DNA of 64,000 nt. It comes from Teratosphaeria epicoccoides. Its lineage: Eukaryota > Ascomycota > Dothideomycetes > Mycosphaerellales > Teratosphaeriaceae. The stretch is from contig JADDMT010000010.1 of assembly GCA_021401465.1 (NCBI GenBank), positions 62,001-126,000 of the forward strand, given 5' to 3'. The notes below the pieces were generated by a model. It had not been told where the DNA came from. It saw nothing but the letters and a program-made list of their open reading frames with translations, and made no database searches. Numbering within the stretch: position 1 is the stretch's first letter; each line of letters opens with the position of its first letter. The position numbers and the translations under genes were made by a program. This document shows, in pieces, positions 55,057-64,000 of the stretch.

Positions 55057-57981
55057 TCACACAGCCCACTCGTTTCGATCATCTTCTGCCTCGACGAACG
55101 GCTTGTCTACCATTCTCACCGCCAGTTCCGAGCAAAGCACGCAACTTCCTGCCACCAGCCCGTCCAATTCCCTGACCATGCCCTCCCTTCTCTTGCCCAG
55201 TGCAACGCCTCTTCCGATCTCCCGCTGCAGCTCTCGAATCCTCTTTCCTTTTCCCAGCCCTGCCATGTCCATCACCATACTCCCGAGACAATCTGCGTGG
55301 AATGAGTGCTGACACGGGAAGACAAAGAACTGCCGCATAAGCAGCGGAAGTCGGCAGTTCCAGCACCGTTCGCCTGGTTCGACAATGGCGTACCTCTGAT
55401 CGAGAGCTTTGATGTCATCTTTGATGTGCTGGGCAGTGGAGGCGCTCTCGTCCATCTCTTGTTTGAGCGCATCGATCTGCCGGGAGTACTCCTCCAGCGC
55501 AACGCAGATCTCCTCCTTGAAATCGTCGATTACGATGAAATCGGGGAAGAATGGAATAAGGTCTTCGATGTGGAGAAGGTCGTCGCAACGCTTGAGAAAC
55601 TCGATGGCGGCTTTGATGCCTTTCTCTCGCTGAATGACTTTCTTGGCTACTTTTAGCCAGAGTTTCTTTCGTAGGGCGGTGTCGTTGCCAGGTCGATCTG
55701 CGACGTCAGCGGCGAGGTCGATGTAGTCGAACTTCAAGGCGAGGTCCACGGCTTCAGCATATCGCTGCATGGTAGTGTAGATGTGCACGGCGGATTGCAC
55801 TCGCCTATGGGAGATGCATAGACGGAGAGCAAAGTCGGCGTCATAATATTGATCGTGGGCTTGACTTTGCGTTTCGAGGTACGAGAGCAGTTGAGACTCG
55901 TCCTGGGTGGACGAGGAAGCATACAGTGAGATTAGTGTGTTGTGGATGGCTGGATCCTGAGAGGAAGCATGGTTGATGCAGAATAGCAGATAGCGTACTG
56001 CTTGGTTCTGAAGCAATGACACACCAGATCCAATGGTCTTGTGGTAGTTCAGTAGAGCAGGGATGAGCTTCTTTGCGTCGACAGCGGGGCCCTGCCGCAT
56101 GAGCACCTCGGCGAGATCTACAGCCTGACCGGGGGCGGACATCAAGACTGTTGAGTATTTGTAAAACATGTCTGGATTGGTTTGCTTCTTGAGCACGCTC
56201 ATGGCTTCCTGCCACCGTTCTCGCAGCACCCAGTAGCCAATCACATAATTCGCATCGTCGACCACGTTGGCAAAATGCAAAAGCTCCTCCTCCCGGCCGT
56301 GAGAGTTGATGATCTCGTAAGTAGTCTTCCGATCAAGATCAGACTTGTGCTTGGTGACGAACTCTTGGAACTCCCTCCGCACAACTGGGGCTTGCTGATG
56401 CGTGTGGGCTGGGCTCGCCTTTCCATTCGTCTGACCGTCGGCAGGTGCAGTGAGCTCCGCTCGAGTTGAGATGGTGTCATCGAGCTGGTTCAGCTTAGCC
56501 ATGTACAGCTCGACCAGCCAACTCGCAACCATGGTCCGCTGCATGATGGCTTTCTTTTGCAGCGTGCTCATCTTGACAAGTAAGTACTTGCGCAGAGCGT
56601 CATGCTCGTTGTGATCGATGAAGCTGAGCGCCACGTCCTCAAACGGCGTGCTGCTCTTTCCTAAGACGTTGGCGGCTTCCAGATACTTGCCTTGTGCCAT
56701 CAGGTGGTCACCAGATGCCGAGGCGACAGCATCTCTCTGCTCCGGCGACTTGGCGTATTGTTGTGCGGCTCCATATTGGCCTTGCTTCAAGAGTATCTTC
56801 CATACGTCTCTGGTCTCGTCTGTCACCACCACCTCGAAGACCTCGCTATTGGTGAACAGCCAGTAGGTATTCTTCTGGTGATCGGTAAACAGTCCCAATG
56901 GGGTCGTTCCCGGTTCCAAGATCTGCTGGTTGTACACGACGCTCTCGTCCAGACGATTGACAGCAGTCAGACGTCCATCTACCAATGCGAGAATGTGAAA
57001 ATGAGTGAGCAGGATGCTGTTGATGGGCGGCTGGGGGTTCCGGGGGCGGCCGCCTGCAGTTTGCAAGGGTGGCAGCTTCGACTGTGGCAAGAGCTTTGAC
57101 TCTCTGAAGAGCTGGCGGCCAAGGACTGCCGGATCAGGCGCCGCACGAATGAGGCGGCCGTGCAGGATGCCTTGCTGGGATAGCCAGGCATATGCTCGTT
57201 CGTTCGCTCGCGCGTCTGATGGAGCGACATCGAGCTGGTCCGGTGATACGGCCAGCGCGGAAGGAACGACAGCGCCTCCGCGACCGAGGTCATGCGAGGC
57301 GGGAGTCGCGCTCTCGAACAACCTGCCATAGACGGAGCCCGCAGCGCCACCGGTGCGGCCGGAGAAATGCAGCAGCTGGTGATGGGTCGCGAGCAAGACG
57401 CGCCGCGTCTCCGGCCGCGTGGTCAACACGTCGGTGTAGAGCGCGAGCACGGCGCCATCCTGTGCGCTATACACGTTCTTGACGTATTTCTCCTGCCGTC
57501 GGTAGAAGTCGGGGGACGGGTCAATACACGTCTCGTACACGCTCCCATCCGCGGCGCCCACCAAAATCTCCCTCGTGCTCGCGCTCGGACACGACGGCGC
57601 CCACGCGACACTCTCGATCCGCACGCCCTTCAGTCCCCCGAGCGACTTCGGCTGTCGACTCTGCGTGTGCAGGTAGAAATTCTCTCCCGCCGTCGTCGTG
57701 ATGATCAGGTGACTGGCGCTGGGATCGAGGAACAGCTTCTTGATGACGCCGATCTCGGCCGGCCGCTTGGGCAGGTCGATGTCGTCGATGTCTTGCGCGT
57801 TTTCCAGGTCGAAGCGCAGGAGGCGATTGGTGGACAGAGCGAGGACGAGGACGTGGTTGCCCGCTTGTGCTGCGACAAAGTCGGCCGAGATGTCGAAGAG
57901 CATCTGCACCTTCTGCGTGTCGAACATGGGCACCGCATCCTCCTCGTCGGCCCCGGACTCGCCCAGGATCGCGCGCGACAT
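55057..57981 (-). CDS. VPS18: Vacuolar protein sorting protein 18 (HOPS/CORVET core subunit)
   Basis: Intronless gene of 974 codons from the chosen ATG (57981; MSRAILGESG). Vps18/Pep3 is a core subunit of the HOPS and CORVET complexes, which tether endosomes and vacuoles before SNARE-driven fusion. Visible: an N-terminal Pep3/Vps18-type beta-propeller region (VPMFDTQKVQMLFDISADF, DDIDLPKRPAEIGVIKKLF); the alpha-solenoid with HFANVVDDANYVIGYWVL; a coiled-coil segment near residue 840; and a C-terminal RING-H2-like finger at about 873-950 (CWNC, then CQHSFHADC, then CVLC). The open frame extends 57 codons further upstream, but that part has no family character. The gene is intact, with no RIP-type stops, although only 2.5 kb from the repeat block. 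Confidence 0.95.
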   Translation of the reverse strand: MSRAILGESGADEEDAVPMFDTQKVQMLFDISADFVAAQAGNHVLVLALSTNRLLRFDLENAQDIDDIDLPKRPAEIGVIKKLFLDPSASHLIITTTAGENFYLHTQSRQPKSLGGLKGVRIESVAWAPSCPSASTREILVGAADGSVYETCIDPSPDFYRRQEKYVKNVYSAQDGAVLALYTDVLTTRPETRRVLLATHHQLLHFSGRTGGAAGSVYGRLFESATPASHDLGRGGAVVPSALAVSPDQLDVAPSDARANERAYAWLSQQGILHGRLIRAAPDPAVLGRQLFRESKLLPQSKLPPLQTAGGRPRNPQPPINSILLTHFHILALVDGRLTAVNRLDESVVYNQQILEPGTTPLGLFTDHQKNTYWLFTNSEVFEVVVTDETRDVWKILLKQGQYGAAQQYAKSPEQRDAVASASGDHLMAQGKYLEAANVLGKSSTPFEDVALSFIDHNEHDALRKYLLVKMSTLQKKAIMQRTMVASWLVELYMAKLNQLDDTISTRAELTAPADGQTNGKASPAHTHQQAPVVRREFQEFVTKHKSDLDRKTTYEIINSHGREEELLHFANVVDDANYVIGYWVLRERWQEAMSVLKKQTNPDMFYKYSTVLMSAPGQAVDLAEVLMRQGPAVDAKKLIPALLNYHKTIGSGVSLLQNQAVRYLLFCINHASSQDPAIHNTLISLYASSSTQDESQLLSYLETQSQAHDQYYDADFALRLCISHRRVQSAVHIYTTMQRYAEAVDLALKFDYIDLAADVADRPGNDTALRKKLWLKVAKKVIQREKGIKAAIEFLKRCDDLLHIEDLIPFFPDFIVIDDFKEEICVALEEYSRQIDALKQEMDESASTAQHIKDDIKALDQRYAIVEPGERCWNCRLPLLMRQFFVFPCQHSFHADCLGSMVMDMAGLGKGKRIRELQREIGRGVALGKRREGMVRELDGLVAGSCVLCSELAVRMVDKPFVEAEDDRNEWAV

Positions 57982-58218
57982 CGGTGTGATCAGCCTTCGA
58001 CAGACACACAGTACGTGTACTCCATGTAATCCATGTGAATCGTGATGCCTGAGGCTGCAAGTCGGAGAGCTTGCGCACGGACTTTGACTTTTTACCCCAT
58101 CAATATCCAATATCACGACCCATGTCAATACAATCTGAAATCGATTCACCATCTGCCACTACAAGATCCTGATGGCTACGAACGCAAACGCCCGACAGGA
58201 GACCCTCCCGGTCGATGG
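57982..58218. other. Short intergenic region upstream of VPS18
   Basis: 237 bp between the VPS18 start and the stop of the next minus-strand gene. It must hold both the VPS18 promoter and the 3' end of the Pro-rich gene. No clear motif. Confidence 0.4.
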
Positions 58219-59814
58219 TCAACTCCCAGATCCTCCTGCAGATCCACCGCGAAATCCCGCCGGTGGCATGCCAGGCTGTCCACCCATCGTCCCCGGTCTA
58301 GGCCCTGGTGGACTTTGTGGCGGTTGCTGGACCTGCTGGGGATTGAATCCAGGAGGCGGGCCTTGTGGCGGCTGCTGGACCTGCTGGGGATTGGATCCAG
58401 GAGGCGGGCCTTGTGGCGGCTGCTGGACCTGCTGGGGATTGGATCCAGGAGGCGGGCCTTGTGGCGGCTGCTGGACCTGCTGAGGTTTGAAGTTCGAGGG
58501 AGGTCCGGTCGGATCCTGGCCAGGCTTCGGTGGGCCCGGTATGCCTAGCGTGGGACCGTTCTGAAATGGTGGCTGGCTTGGAAAGCCTTGCCGCGGTTGC
58601 ATATGAAGACCTTGTGGTGGCATGCCTGGCAGAGGCTGCATCGGAGGGCCTTGAGCCGGTGGTCGTGGCGGCGTGCTGTTTATTGGTGGCGATTGGGGAG
58701 GCATCTGCTGCTGAGGTGGTGGCATGTTCGCTCGAGGAGCTGTCGGTCGCCGAGAAACAGGAGTACCAAGTACGCTCGACGCTGCGCTCGAAGCTACGCT
58801 AGGCGTCACGGGCGCGGGCTCGACCTTCGGCGTCGCAGCTCCTGGCCGCGTCCGTGGCGGCAACAGCGGCCTATCTTGCGGTTAGCACAATTCCGGCAGC
58901 GACATCAAAGGCCATGCCACTGACTTACGAGCTGTCCTCCGAGTCACCACTCTCCTCATCCGACTCCGCTCCGACACCATCCGGCTTCTCCATCGCCTTC
59001 TTCGCGTCGCTCCCACTACCTTTGCCAACGATTCTAGCCATGGTCTTGAACCTCGCTTCCATCGGCTCCGTCAATCCCTGGTTGAAGTACGCCATAAATT
59101 CCTGCGCTTCTTCTGCTGTTGGAGGTAGAGCGTGTCTCTGCAATGCCAGGATCTCTATCTGCAATTCTTGGAACCTCCCTAAAGATCGCACATTAGCATT
59201 GACTCGGCGTTGTTCACGACTCATACACTGGGATACGCACCCACTGGGTCCCGCCATCTCTTCGCCTTACTCGCCACCTTCCCCACGGCAAGTGGCTGAT
59301 TGGGGTCCGGCACTTTCCCTTCCCCTGCTCCCGTCATCGGCATTCCGCCATACGCCGCCGCAGTCTCCGCATCACGCTGGATCCGAGCAACCGTGGCGCC
59401 ATCAATCTGCTTGTCACCAGGACCCTTTTTCAGCTTCTTCGCCTTCTTCTCGTCCTCCAACTCACCGATAGCGCTATCCGCCATGTCTGATAGCGGAGAG
59501 AGGAAGTACTCCATCCACCGTAAGCACTCTTTCTGCTCATCCATGCGCTCTTTGATGAGTTCACGCAGAGACTTGGACCGCGAGAATCTTGGGTCGTTGA
59601 GGTTGTTGCTTGAAGCTTGCTGCGATCCAGGGCCTGGATTGGTAGCCTGTTGAATAAACTGTCTGTAGAATGGATGATTGGCGGCTCCATGATTCGCTGG
59701 CAGGTTCACAAAACCACGTCTTCGACTTCCACCGCCAATGGGCATTGAGCTTGACCAGTTGCTGCCGCCGGGAGGCTGTCCACCATAGTCACGCTTGATC
59801 CAGCCTTTTGGCAT
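58219..59814 (-). CDS. Conserved-looking protein with Pro/Gln-rich repeat tail, three exons
   Basis: My model is complement of join(58219..58870, 58929..59178, 59229..59814), 1488 nt and 495 residues. Intron 1 (50 nt) has GTGTAT donor, GCTAATG branch and TTTAG acceptor. Intron 2 (58 nt) has a perfect GTAAGT, CTAAC and ATAG. Start chosen at MPKGWIKRDYGG; the open frame 31 codons upstream looks untranslated. Exon 1 has a charged helical segment (KSLRELIKERMDEQKEC) and a Lys-rich KKAKKLKKGP. Exon 2 ends in an acidic run (ESDEESGDSEDSS). Exon 3 is Pro/Gln-rich with 3.5 copies of a 16-residue repeat (NPQQVQQPPQGPPPGS). I do not recognise the family. Mixed charge and low complexity suggest a nuclear or scaffold protein, but that is a guess. 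Confidence 0.75.
58325..58492. repeat. 48-bp in-frame minisatellite (about 3.5 units)
   Basis: Units begin at 58325, 58373, 58421 and 58469, exactly 48 bp apart and nearly identical. Each encodes 16 residues of the Pro/Gln-rich tail on the minus strand. Unit length divisible by three keeps the frame whatever the copy number. Confidence 0.95.
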
Positions 59815-60535
59815 GGCTTCGAGTCTGGAGGATCTCTGGTTGGTCTGAAAGATCTGTTGCGCACAATGTTGCGAGATTGGAACGAGAAGACAAAGCCTCC
59901 CGGACATCGCTGCGCGATATCATCACTCTACGCCACAGTTATCACTAATGCTATTGCACTCGGCCATAGTTGCAAGTGTAGACAGTCACTGTACGCTCAT
60001 CGACTTCACGACGGCAGCTGCATTACGACTCGCTGCATTACTGACTAATGTAAGAGGCTCAGCGCCCGCTGGCTATGGCGATGAAAGTGCCTGTTTCCAC
60101 GTGGTGATTTGGTTTCTTTCAATCCGGCCGCCCGAATATACTTGCAACCACGCAGTCTATTTGACGCGGCCGGTTCTGGGCAGAAGCAGATATATTGACG
60201 CAAACATTTGATACTGCCTTGTTTGCCTATCAGCAATTGCAATTTCTGACAATGACCTACAGATCTCTCGGGCCCGGTCCAGACCATGGGCGGACGCAGG
60301 AACCGAATGTGGAGGGAATTCAGGCTCTCGATATTGTGCGGGGCAGTGACTTGATCCCCATCTGGGGTCTCCGCATCTATTATGGTCTCCGCATGATTGA
60401 ATATGCATGTCAGTGCGGACTGGAGCATGGTGGATATTAGTCGATAGGCTCTCCTGATCCAACCGGTGCTAACTTCTGGGAAGACCCTGGTACGCTCTGT
60501 ACAGATCTGGCAAGTGGGCCACCAACGAGGACAAC
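59815..60535. promoter_or_regulatory. Divergent intergenic region
   Basis: 721 bp between the start of the Pro-rich protein gene (minus) and the MFS transporter (plus), so it should contain both promoters. Overlapping ORFs on both strands (81-127 codons) have no gene character. No specific binding site could be named. Confidence 0.45.
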
Positions 60536-62684
60536 ATGGACACCAAAAATTACAATGCCCATGCCATTGAAACCGAGAAGCTTGACGAGCCTTCGTTGAA
60601 GCTCGATGGTGATGTTCAGCTCATTTTCAATGCTCATACGCAACGACTTCCAGCTGTATCCCACGATCCCAACGACCCTCTGGCGTATCCGAAATGGCGT
60701 CGATGGACCATCATGGCGACTTTGATCTGGTTCTGTATGTTACTCAATGTATCGGATGAATGTCGAGACTGACTGTGCTCGTCAGCGATCTTCTCTCTGC
60801 TTTCGATATCCGGCCTTGGCACAATCACGGAGACACTCGTGAAGGTCTATGCAGGTCAAGCCTCGTCTGCTGATGTGCAGTCATTGACGACCTATCCCAC
60901 CATGCTCATGGCAGTCGGTATGTATGCATGCGTGCATGCTCTATTCCGAGGTTCTTAAGCTGACGGCTGTGACAGGGTCTTTTGTTCTGCTACCGTTGGC
61001 CTTCGTCATCGGCCGCCGGCCGGTGTTCCTGGTCGCAGTCGTGATGTGCTTCATCACTTTCATAACAGCGGGACTAAGCAAGAGCTACAGCGCGCAATTC
61101 ATCAGCCGTATCTTTACAGGTTTGGCGACGGGCACAACGGAGACTGTAAGATACGTCGTCCCTTTGTGCAAAAGTTCTTCCGCTCACGGAGATGTACAGC
61201 TGTTGCCGTTGATCATCTCCGACATGACCTTCCTGGATCAACGTAGTACCTACTTTGGTACGTACGGATGCTGATCGTTACCACTCCATGGCACGTTGAT
61301 TGACCTCTCAAGGCGTCTACTAGGCACTCCAGAACACTATCAACGCCGCAGTCCTACTGATTTTGCCTTACATAGTGGAAGGCACCAGCTGGCGGTATTT
61401 GCTCTCCACTCAATCTGAGCTGCGCAATCACCAGCTGACTTCCCTAGATGGTACTATTGGTTCTTCGTAATCATTATGGGAGTCGGTCTGATCTTCGCCA
61501 TTTTCTTTCTACCCGAGACTCGTTTTCCCCGATCGCCAATGGCCATCAGCGGCAAGACTATCTTCACTGATGACTTTGGTCACACACACATCTTGACGAA
61601 TGACGAGGCTATTGAGCGCTTCGGTGCTGTGCCGTCTGCCGACGAACACGAACCTACACCAAAGCGGACTTTCTGGCAAGAACTTATGCCATACAGAGGT
61701 CTGGCGCCCAACGCTTTGAAGATATGGGTCCAAGCCTACGTTGAGATTGCCAAATCCTTGACATCTCCCGCTGTGCTTTGGGTGCTTTTGTTGTCATCCA
61801 TCTGCATCGGTGTGTTTCACTTCTGCGCAGACACAAAGCGTTGCAGCTAATTACATTGGGCATTACGCAGGTACCGCGATCGGCATTGTCATTAGCTACA
61901 GCATTATCTTGGAAACGCAGTTTGACTGGTCTGCGACCTCTGTCGGCCTCTTCAATGTGAGTCTGCTTACCGGGTGTTTGCCAGTCCCTAGCTGATCTTT
62001 CTCAGGCTGGGATTATGCCCGCATCGATCACTGCCATGGTATATTCTGGCTGGTTTGGCGATAAGGTCATCCTTTGGCTCGCGAAACGCAACAATGGCAT
62101 TCATAGACCAGAGCATCATCTCATCCTCCTCATCGTACCGGTCATTGCCTGCCTTGTCGGCCTGATTGCGATCGCAATTCCAGCAAATGAGCCCTACAAG
62201 TACTCGGTCTGGGGCATGATCATCGGTAAGATACTGCACGTCCGCAATCCGAATACTGTATCTGATAGTCTTGCAGGTTGGGCGATTTATGAGTTCGGCT
62301 TTGTAGGCATAGTCATCACCACCACGAGCTTTGCGGCGGAGGTGGTGCCCAAGAGCCCCGGAGCTGCTATGGTCATCGTCATTGGGGGAAAGAATCTTGT
62401 GTCTTTCGGTGCCTCTCAGGGCATCATTCCCATGGTCGCAAAATTCGGTTACCTTACTTCATTAATGATCGTAAGTGTGCGTTTGCATGCCCTTGTGACC
62501 CTGACTGACGGTACTGCCTGCAGCTCTTTGCTACCTTTGCCTTTATCGCACTGCTCGGCATTCCCATTTACTTCCTCAATGGCAAGGTCGGTTTTCACGA
62601 GCAACATACAATCCCGCCATCTTACTAACCGAATGACAGTGGCGCAAGCTCACGGCACAATCCGGCAGCGGCACGACTGTGTGA
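60536..62684 (+). pseudogene. MFS transporter, DHA1-type, eleven exons, one premature TAG
   Basis: Model: join(60536..60734, 60786..60917, 60976..61145, 61200..61257, 61313..61394, 61448..61809, 61847..61956, 62006..62225, 62277..62470, 62524..62586, 62640..62684), 1635 nt, 545 codons in frame. Introns are 49-58 nt with GTAAGT/GTATGT-like donors, except one of 37 nt (61810-61846). Family signs: DPLAYPKWRRW before TM1, FVIGRRP in loop 2-3, LLPLIISDMTF, a central loop with FLPETRFPRSP and HTHILTNDEA typical of fungal HOL1-like DHA1 drug/polyamine antiporters, and about 12 hydrophobic segments. Codon 190 (61321-61323) is TAG where the family has Trp (GVY-W-ALQN). All other exons are open, so inactivation is recent or the TAG is an error or is read through. 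Confidence 0.85.
61321..61323 (+). other. In-frame TAG in MFS transporter exon 5 (expected TGG)
   Basis: Context GGCGTCTAC-TAG-GCACTCCAG. A G-to-A change at 61322 would turn TGG into TAG, which is CCA to CTA on the other strand. That is the same change seen throughout the repeats. Other nearby acceptors put the following exon out of the transporter frame. Confidence 0.8.
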
Positions 62685-63138
62685 GATTGTACGAAACGCT
62701 CCGTATCTCGGCGAATTGATTGAGAGACAGAAGAAGCTGGCATATTTGCGTTGCCATTTTGATTTCAAGTTCAATCTCTCCCGCACAGGAGCTGTGAATT
62801 ACTGCACATACGACATACAATGCTGGCGTCCATCTCACCCCGGGATTTGCATTCCAGTGGCAGACTCGAGTCTTGATCAGAGTTCCGGGCCCACGCCGAC
62901 TCGGCCGCCTTCATCTTCATCCAACAGTAATATGCGCTGGCTGTTCGTGCAAAAGGTCGTGGGCGCAAGGCGTGCCTCTCTACGTCTTGAATTGTACCCA
63001 GACGTGGAAGTGGTCTTTCAATCCAGGTGGCGAACTGTCGCATCGGACGGGAGGTGTTGACGTTCCACTCCATATACTGTGAGCGTCAGGCAATGCGATC
63101 AGGCGGCGTGTAACTGGTGCAATGTAACATAAAGGTCT
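62685..63138. other. Convergent 3' intergenic region
   Basis: 454 bp between the stops of the MFS gene (plus) and the monooxygenase gene (minus). Small overlapping ORFs on both strands show no protein character. It should hold both polyadenylation regions. Confidence 0.45.
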
Positions 63139-64000
63139 TCACGCTATCAGGGTCTTCGCCTGCGCCTGCTGTCGAGCTCGCCACGCCTTCGCTCCTGAGT
63201 AATTACAATTGTACGACACGAACTCCGAGGGATCAAGCGTCACTGCTTTGTCCTGTCCACTCTGCGTGCCCGGCTTGGCATGAAGCCTGCTGTAACTTTG
63301 GATCAAGGATGCACGCTCGTACCGCACCGCGAAAACTTGTTGCAGTCGTGCGGCCACCAGATCGAACGACGGTCTTGATGTGACGTCGTCAAAGAAAGCC
63401 CGCAGCGCCTCAGCGTCTTCCAGACTTTGACTTGCACCTTGGCCCTGGGTCGGAAGCATTGCGTGGCTCGCATCGCCAATCAGTATTGTTCGTCCTTTGA
63501 TCCAAGTCGGCAGTGGATCCAGATCACGCAACTGCCACAGGGATAGATCGTCTTTCTGTAGCTTGAAAAGTGCTTTGATCCACTCTGGGAACTCGTGGAA
63601 CGACTGCAACAGTTTCTCCATGGATCCGGTAGAGGTCCACGAACTGGAAGCCGATTCCTCGTTCATATGTTCATCAGGCACAAGTGCGACGAGCCCAAAA
63701 ATATCACCGTTTCGACCAAAGCCCATAACGACTCTCTTCTCATGTCCCACAACCATATGCGTTGCCTCTTCCCGGGGATCAAGGTGTGCCAGTATTCCCG
63801 GCGAGCTCTCGATATCTCGAGTATCTAGCAACAAGCGATAAGCCGAGACTCCAGTAGCGACAGCAGGGTGATCTCGGCCTGTGACGCTGTAACGCAAGAC
63901 GCTGTGAATTCCGTCCGCGGCGACAACCAAGTCGGCTTCCATTTTCTCACCGGACTCAAGTTGTACAATGCCACGATCACAGTCGCAAGACATCACTCGT
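63139..64000 (-). CDS. FAD-dependent monooxygenase, salicylate-hydroxylase-like (C-terminal part)
   Basis: Open minus-strand frame ending at the stop 63139-63141 and running past the window edge; the N-terminal FAD dinucleotide fold (GxGxxG) is therefore not visible. Group A flavin monooxygenases use NAD(P)H and O2 to hydroxylate aromatic substrates. Diagnostic motifs: DLVVAADGIHSVLR (the DG motif contacting FAD and NAD(P)H) near 63,930 and ILIGDASHAMLPTQGQGASQ (the GD motif contacting the FAD ribityl) near 63,475. The last about 40 residues (FVSYNCNYSGAKAWRARQ) are typical of fungal members. The Met at 63996 is probably internal. Substrate cannot be told. It is convergent with the MFS transporter, which may hint at a catabolic or secondary-metabolite locus. 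Confidence 0.9.
   Translation of the reverse strand, partial: RVMSCDCDRGIVQLESGEKMEADLVVAADGIHSVLRYSVTGRDHPAVATGVSAYRLLLDTRDIESSPGILAHLDPREEATHMVVGHEKRVVMGFGRNGDIFGLVALVPDEHMNEESASSSWTSTGSMEKLLQSFHEFPEWIKALFKLQKDDLSLWQLRDLDPLPTWIKGRTILIGDASHAMLPTQGQGASQSLEDAEALRAFFDDVTSRPSFDLVAARLQQVFAVRYERASLIQSYSRLHAKPGTQSGQDKAVTLDPSEFVSYNCNYSGAKAWRARQQAQAKTLIA

Noticed and set aside
57982..58152. 57-codon N-terminal extension of VPS18
   Set aside because: The open frame extends to 58152, but the extension is Cys/His-rich without family character; Vps18 proteins usually start shortly before the DTQKVQ-like segment, so the ATG at 57981 was chosen.
58042..58548. Plus-strand 168-codon ORF with repeated LLDLLGI units
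   Set aside because: Shadow of the 48-bp repeats of the minus-strand gene, which has well-formed introns and a consistent frame.
59179..59270. A 92-nt intron with GTAAGG donor in the Pro-rich protein gene
   Set aside because: It keeps the frame too, but the 50-nt GTGTAT...TTTAG intron uses the same branch and acceptor, retains more coding-looking sequence and has the usual size. It remains an alternative.
61258..61330. Alternative acceptor that would splice out the TAG at 61321
   Set aside because: Acceptors after CTACTAG or CTCCAG put the following exon out of the transporter frame, whereas CTCAAG keeps GVY-stop-ALQNTINA in frame.

Overview
The window reads as chromosomal DNA of a filamentous ascomycete (Pezizomycotina; Dothideomycetes is a guess). 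Genes in the last 11 kb have introns of about 50 nt with GTATGT/GTAAGT donors and CTAAC-type branch sites. The first 52.5 kb are retrotransposons mutated in the manner of repeat-induced point mutation (RIP): copies differ almost only by C-to-T/G-to-A changes at CpA and CpG, and Trp (TGG) and Gln (CAG) codons have widely become TAG.

Retrotransposon block (1-52,292). Four Ty3/Gypsy families can be defined from LTRs, 5-bp target-site duplications (TSDs) and decayed gag-pol frames. G1 has 360-bp LTRs and is about 8.17 kb; copies are A (1-1147, minus), D (2483-7710, minus, truncated), B (7889-16057, plus) and C (39173-47337, plus). G2 is a chromovirus with an integrase chromodomain, 471-484-bp LTRs and about 7.0 kb; both copies are on the minus strand, G2-1 (7711-22397, lacking its 3' LTR and split by G1-B) and G2-2 (22788-29793, complete). 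G3 has about 170-bp LTRs: G3-1 (1148-2482, 3' end) and G3-2 (33469-48416). G4 has 206-bp LTRs (30544-52292). Nesting on the right is three deep: G4 (TSD AGTAG) contains G3-2 (TSD GTACT), which contains G1-C (TSD AGGAC). A similar nest, cut by the window edge, lies on the left (G1-D, G3-1, G1-A). Two unoccupied versions of insertion sites occur elsewhere in the window and confirm the TSDs.

The most unusual content is a set of accessory reading frames between integrase and the 3' LTR, antisense to gag-pol. G1 carries one of 1422 bp in three copies. G2 carries an unrelated one of about 211 codons in two copies. Both encode a cysteine-rich, probably metal-binding N-terminal module plus a basic nuclear-localisation-like stretch; the G2 product adds a coiled coil. 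G4 has a weaker antisense candidate and G3 a possible sense-strand frame in the same position.

Gene-bearing segment (about 52,575-64,000). RIP-type sequence stops abruptly near 52,575. Then come a small secreted cysteine-containing protein gene (minus, with a frame problem), VPS18/PEP3 of the HOPS/CORVET tethering complexes (minus), a conserved-looking three-exon gene with a Pro/Gln-rich 16-residue repeat tail (minus), a DHA1-type MFS transporter with eleven exons and one in-frame TAG at an expected Trp (plus), and the 3' end of a salicylate-hydroxylase-like FAD monooxygenase (minus) running off the window. The MFS and monooxygenase genes converge and could belong to one metabolic locus, but nothing else in the window tests this.
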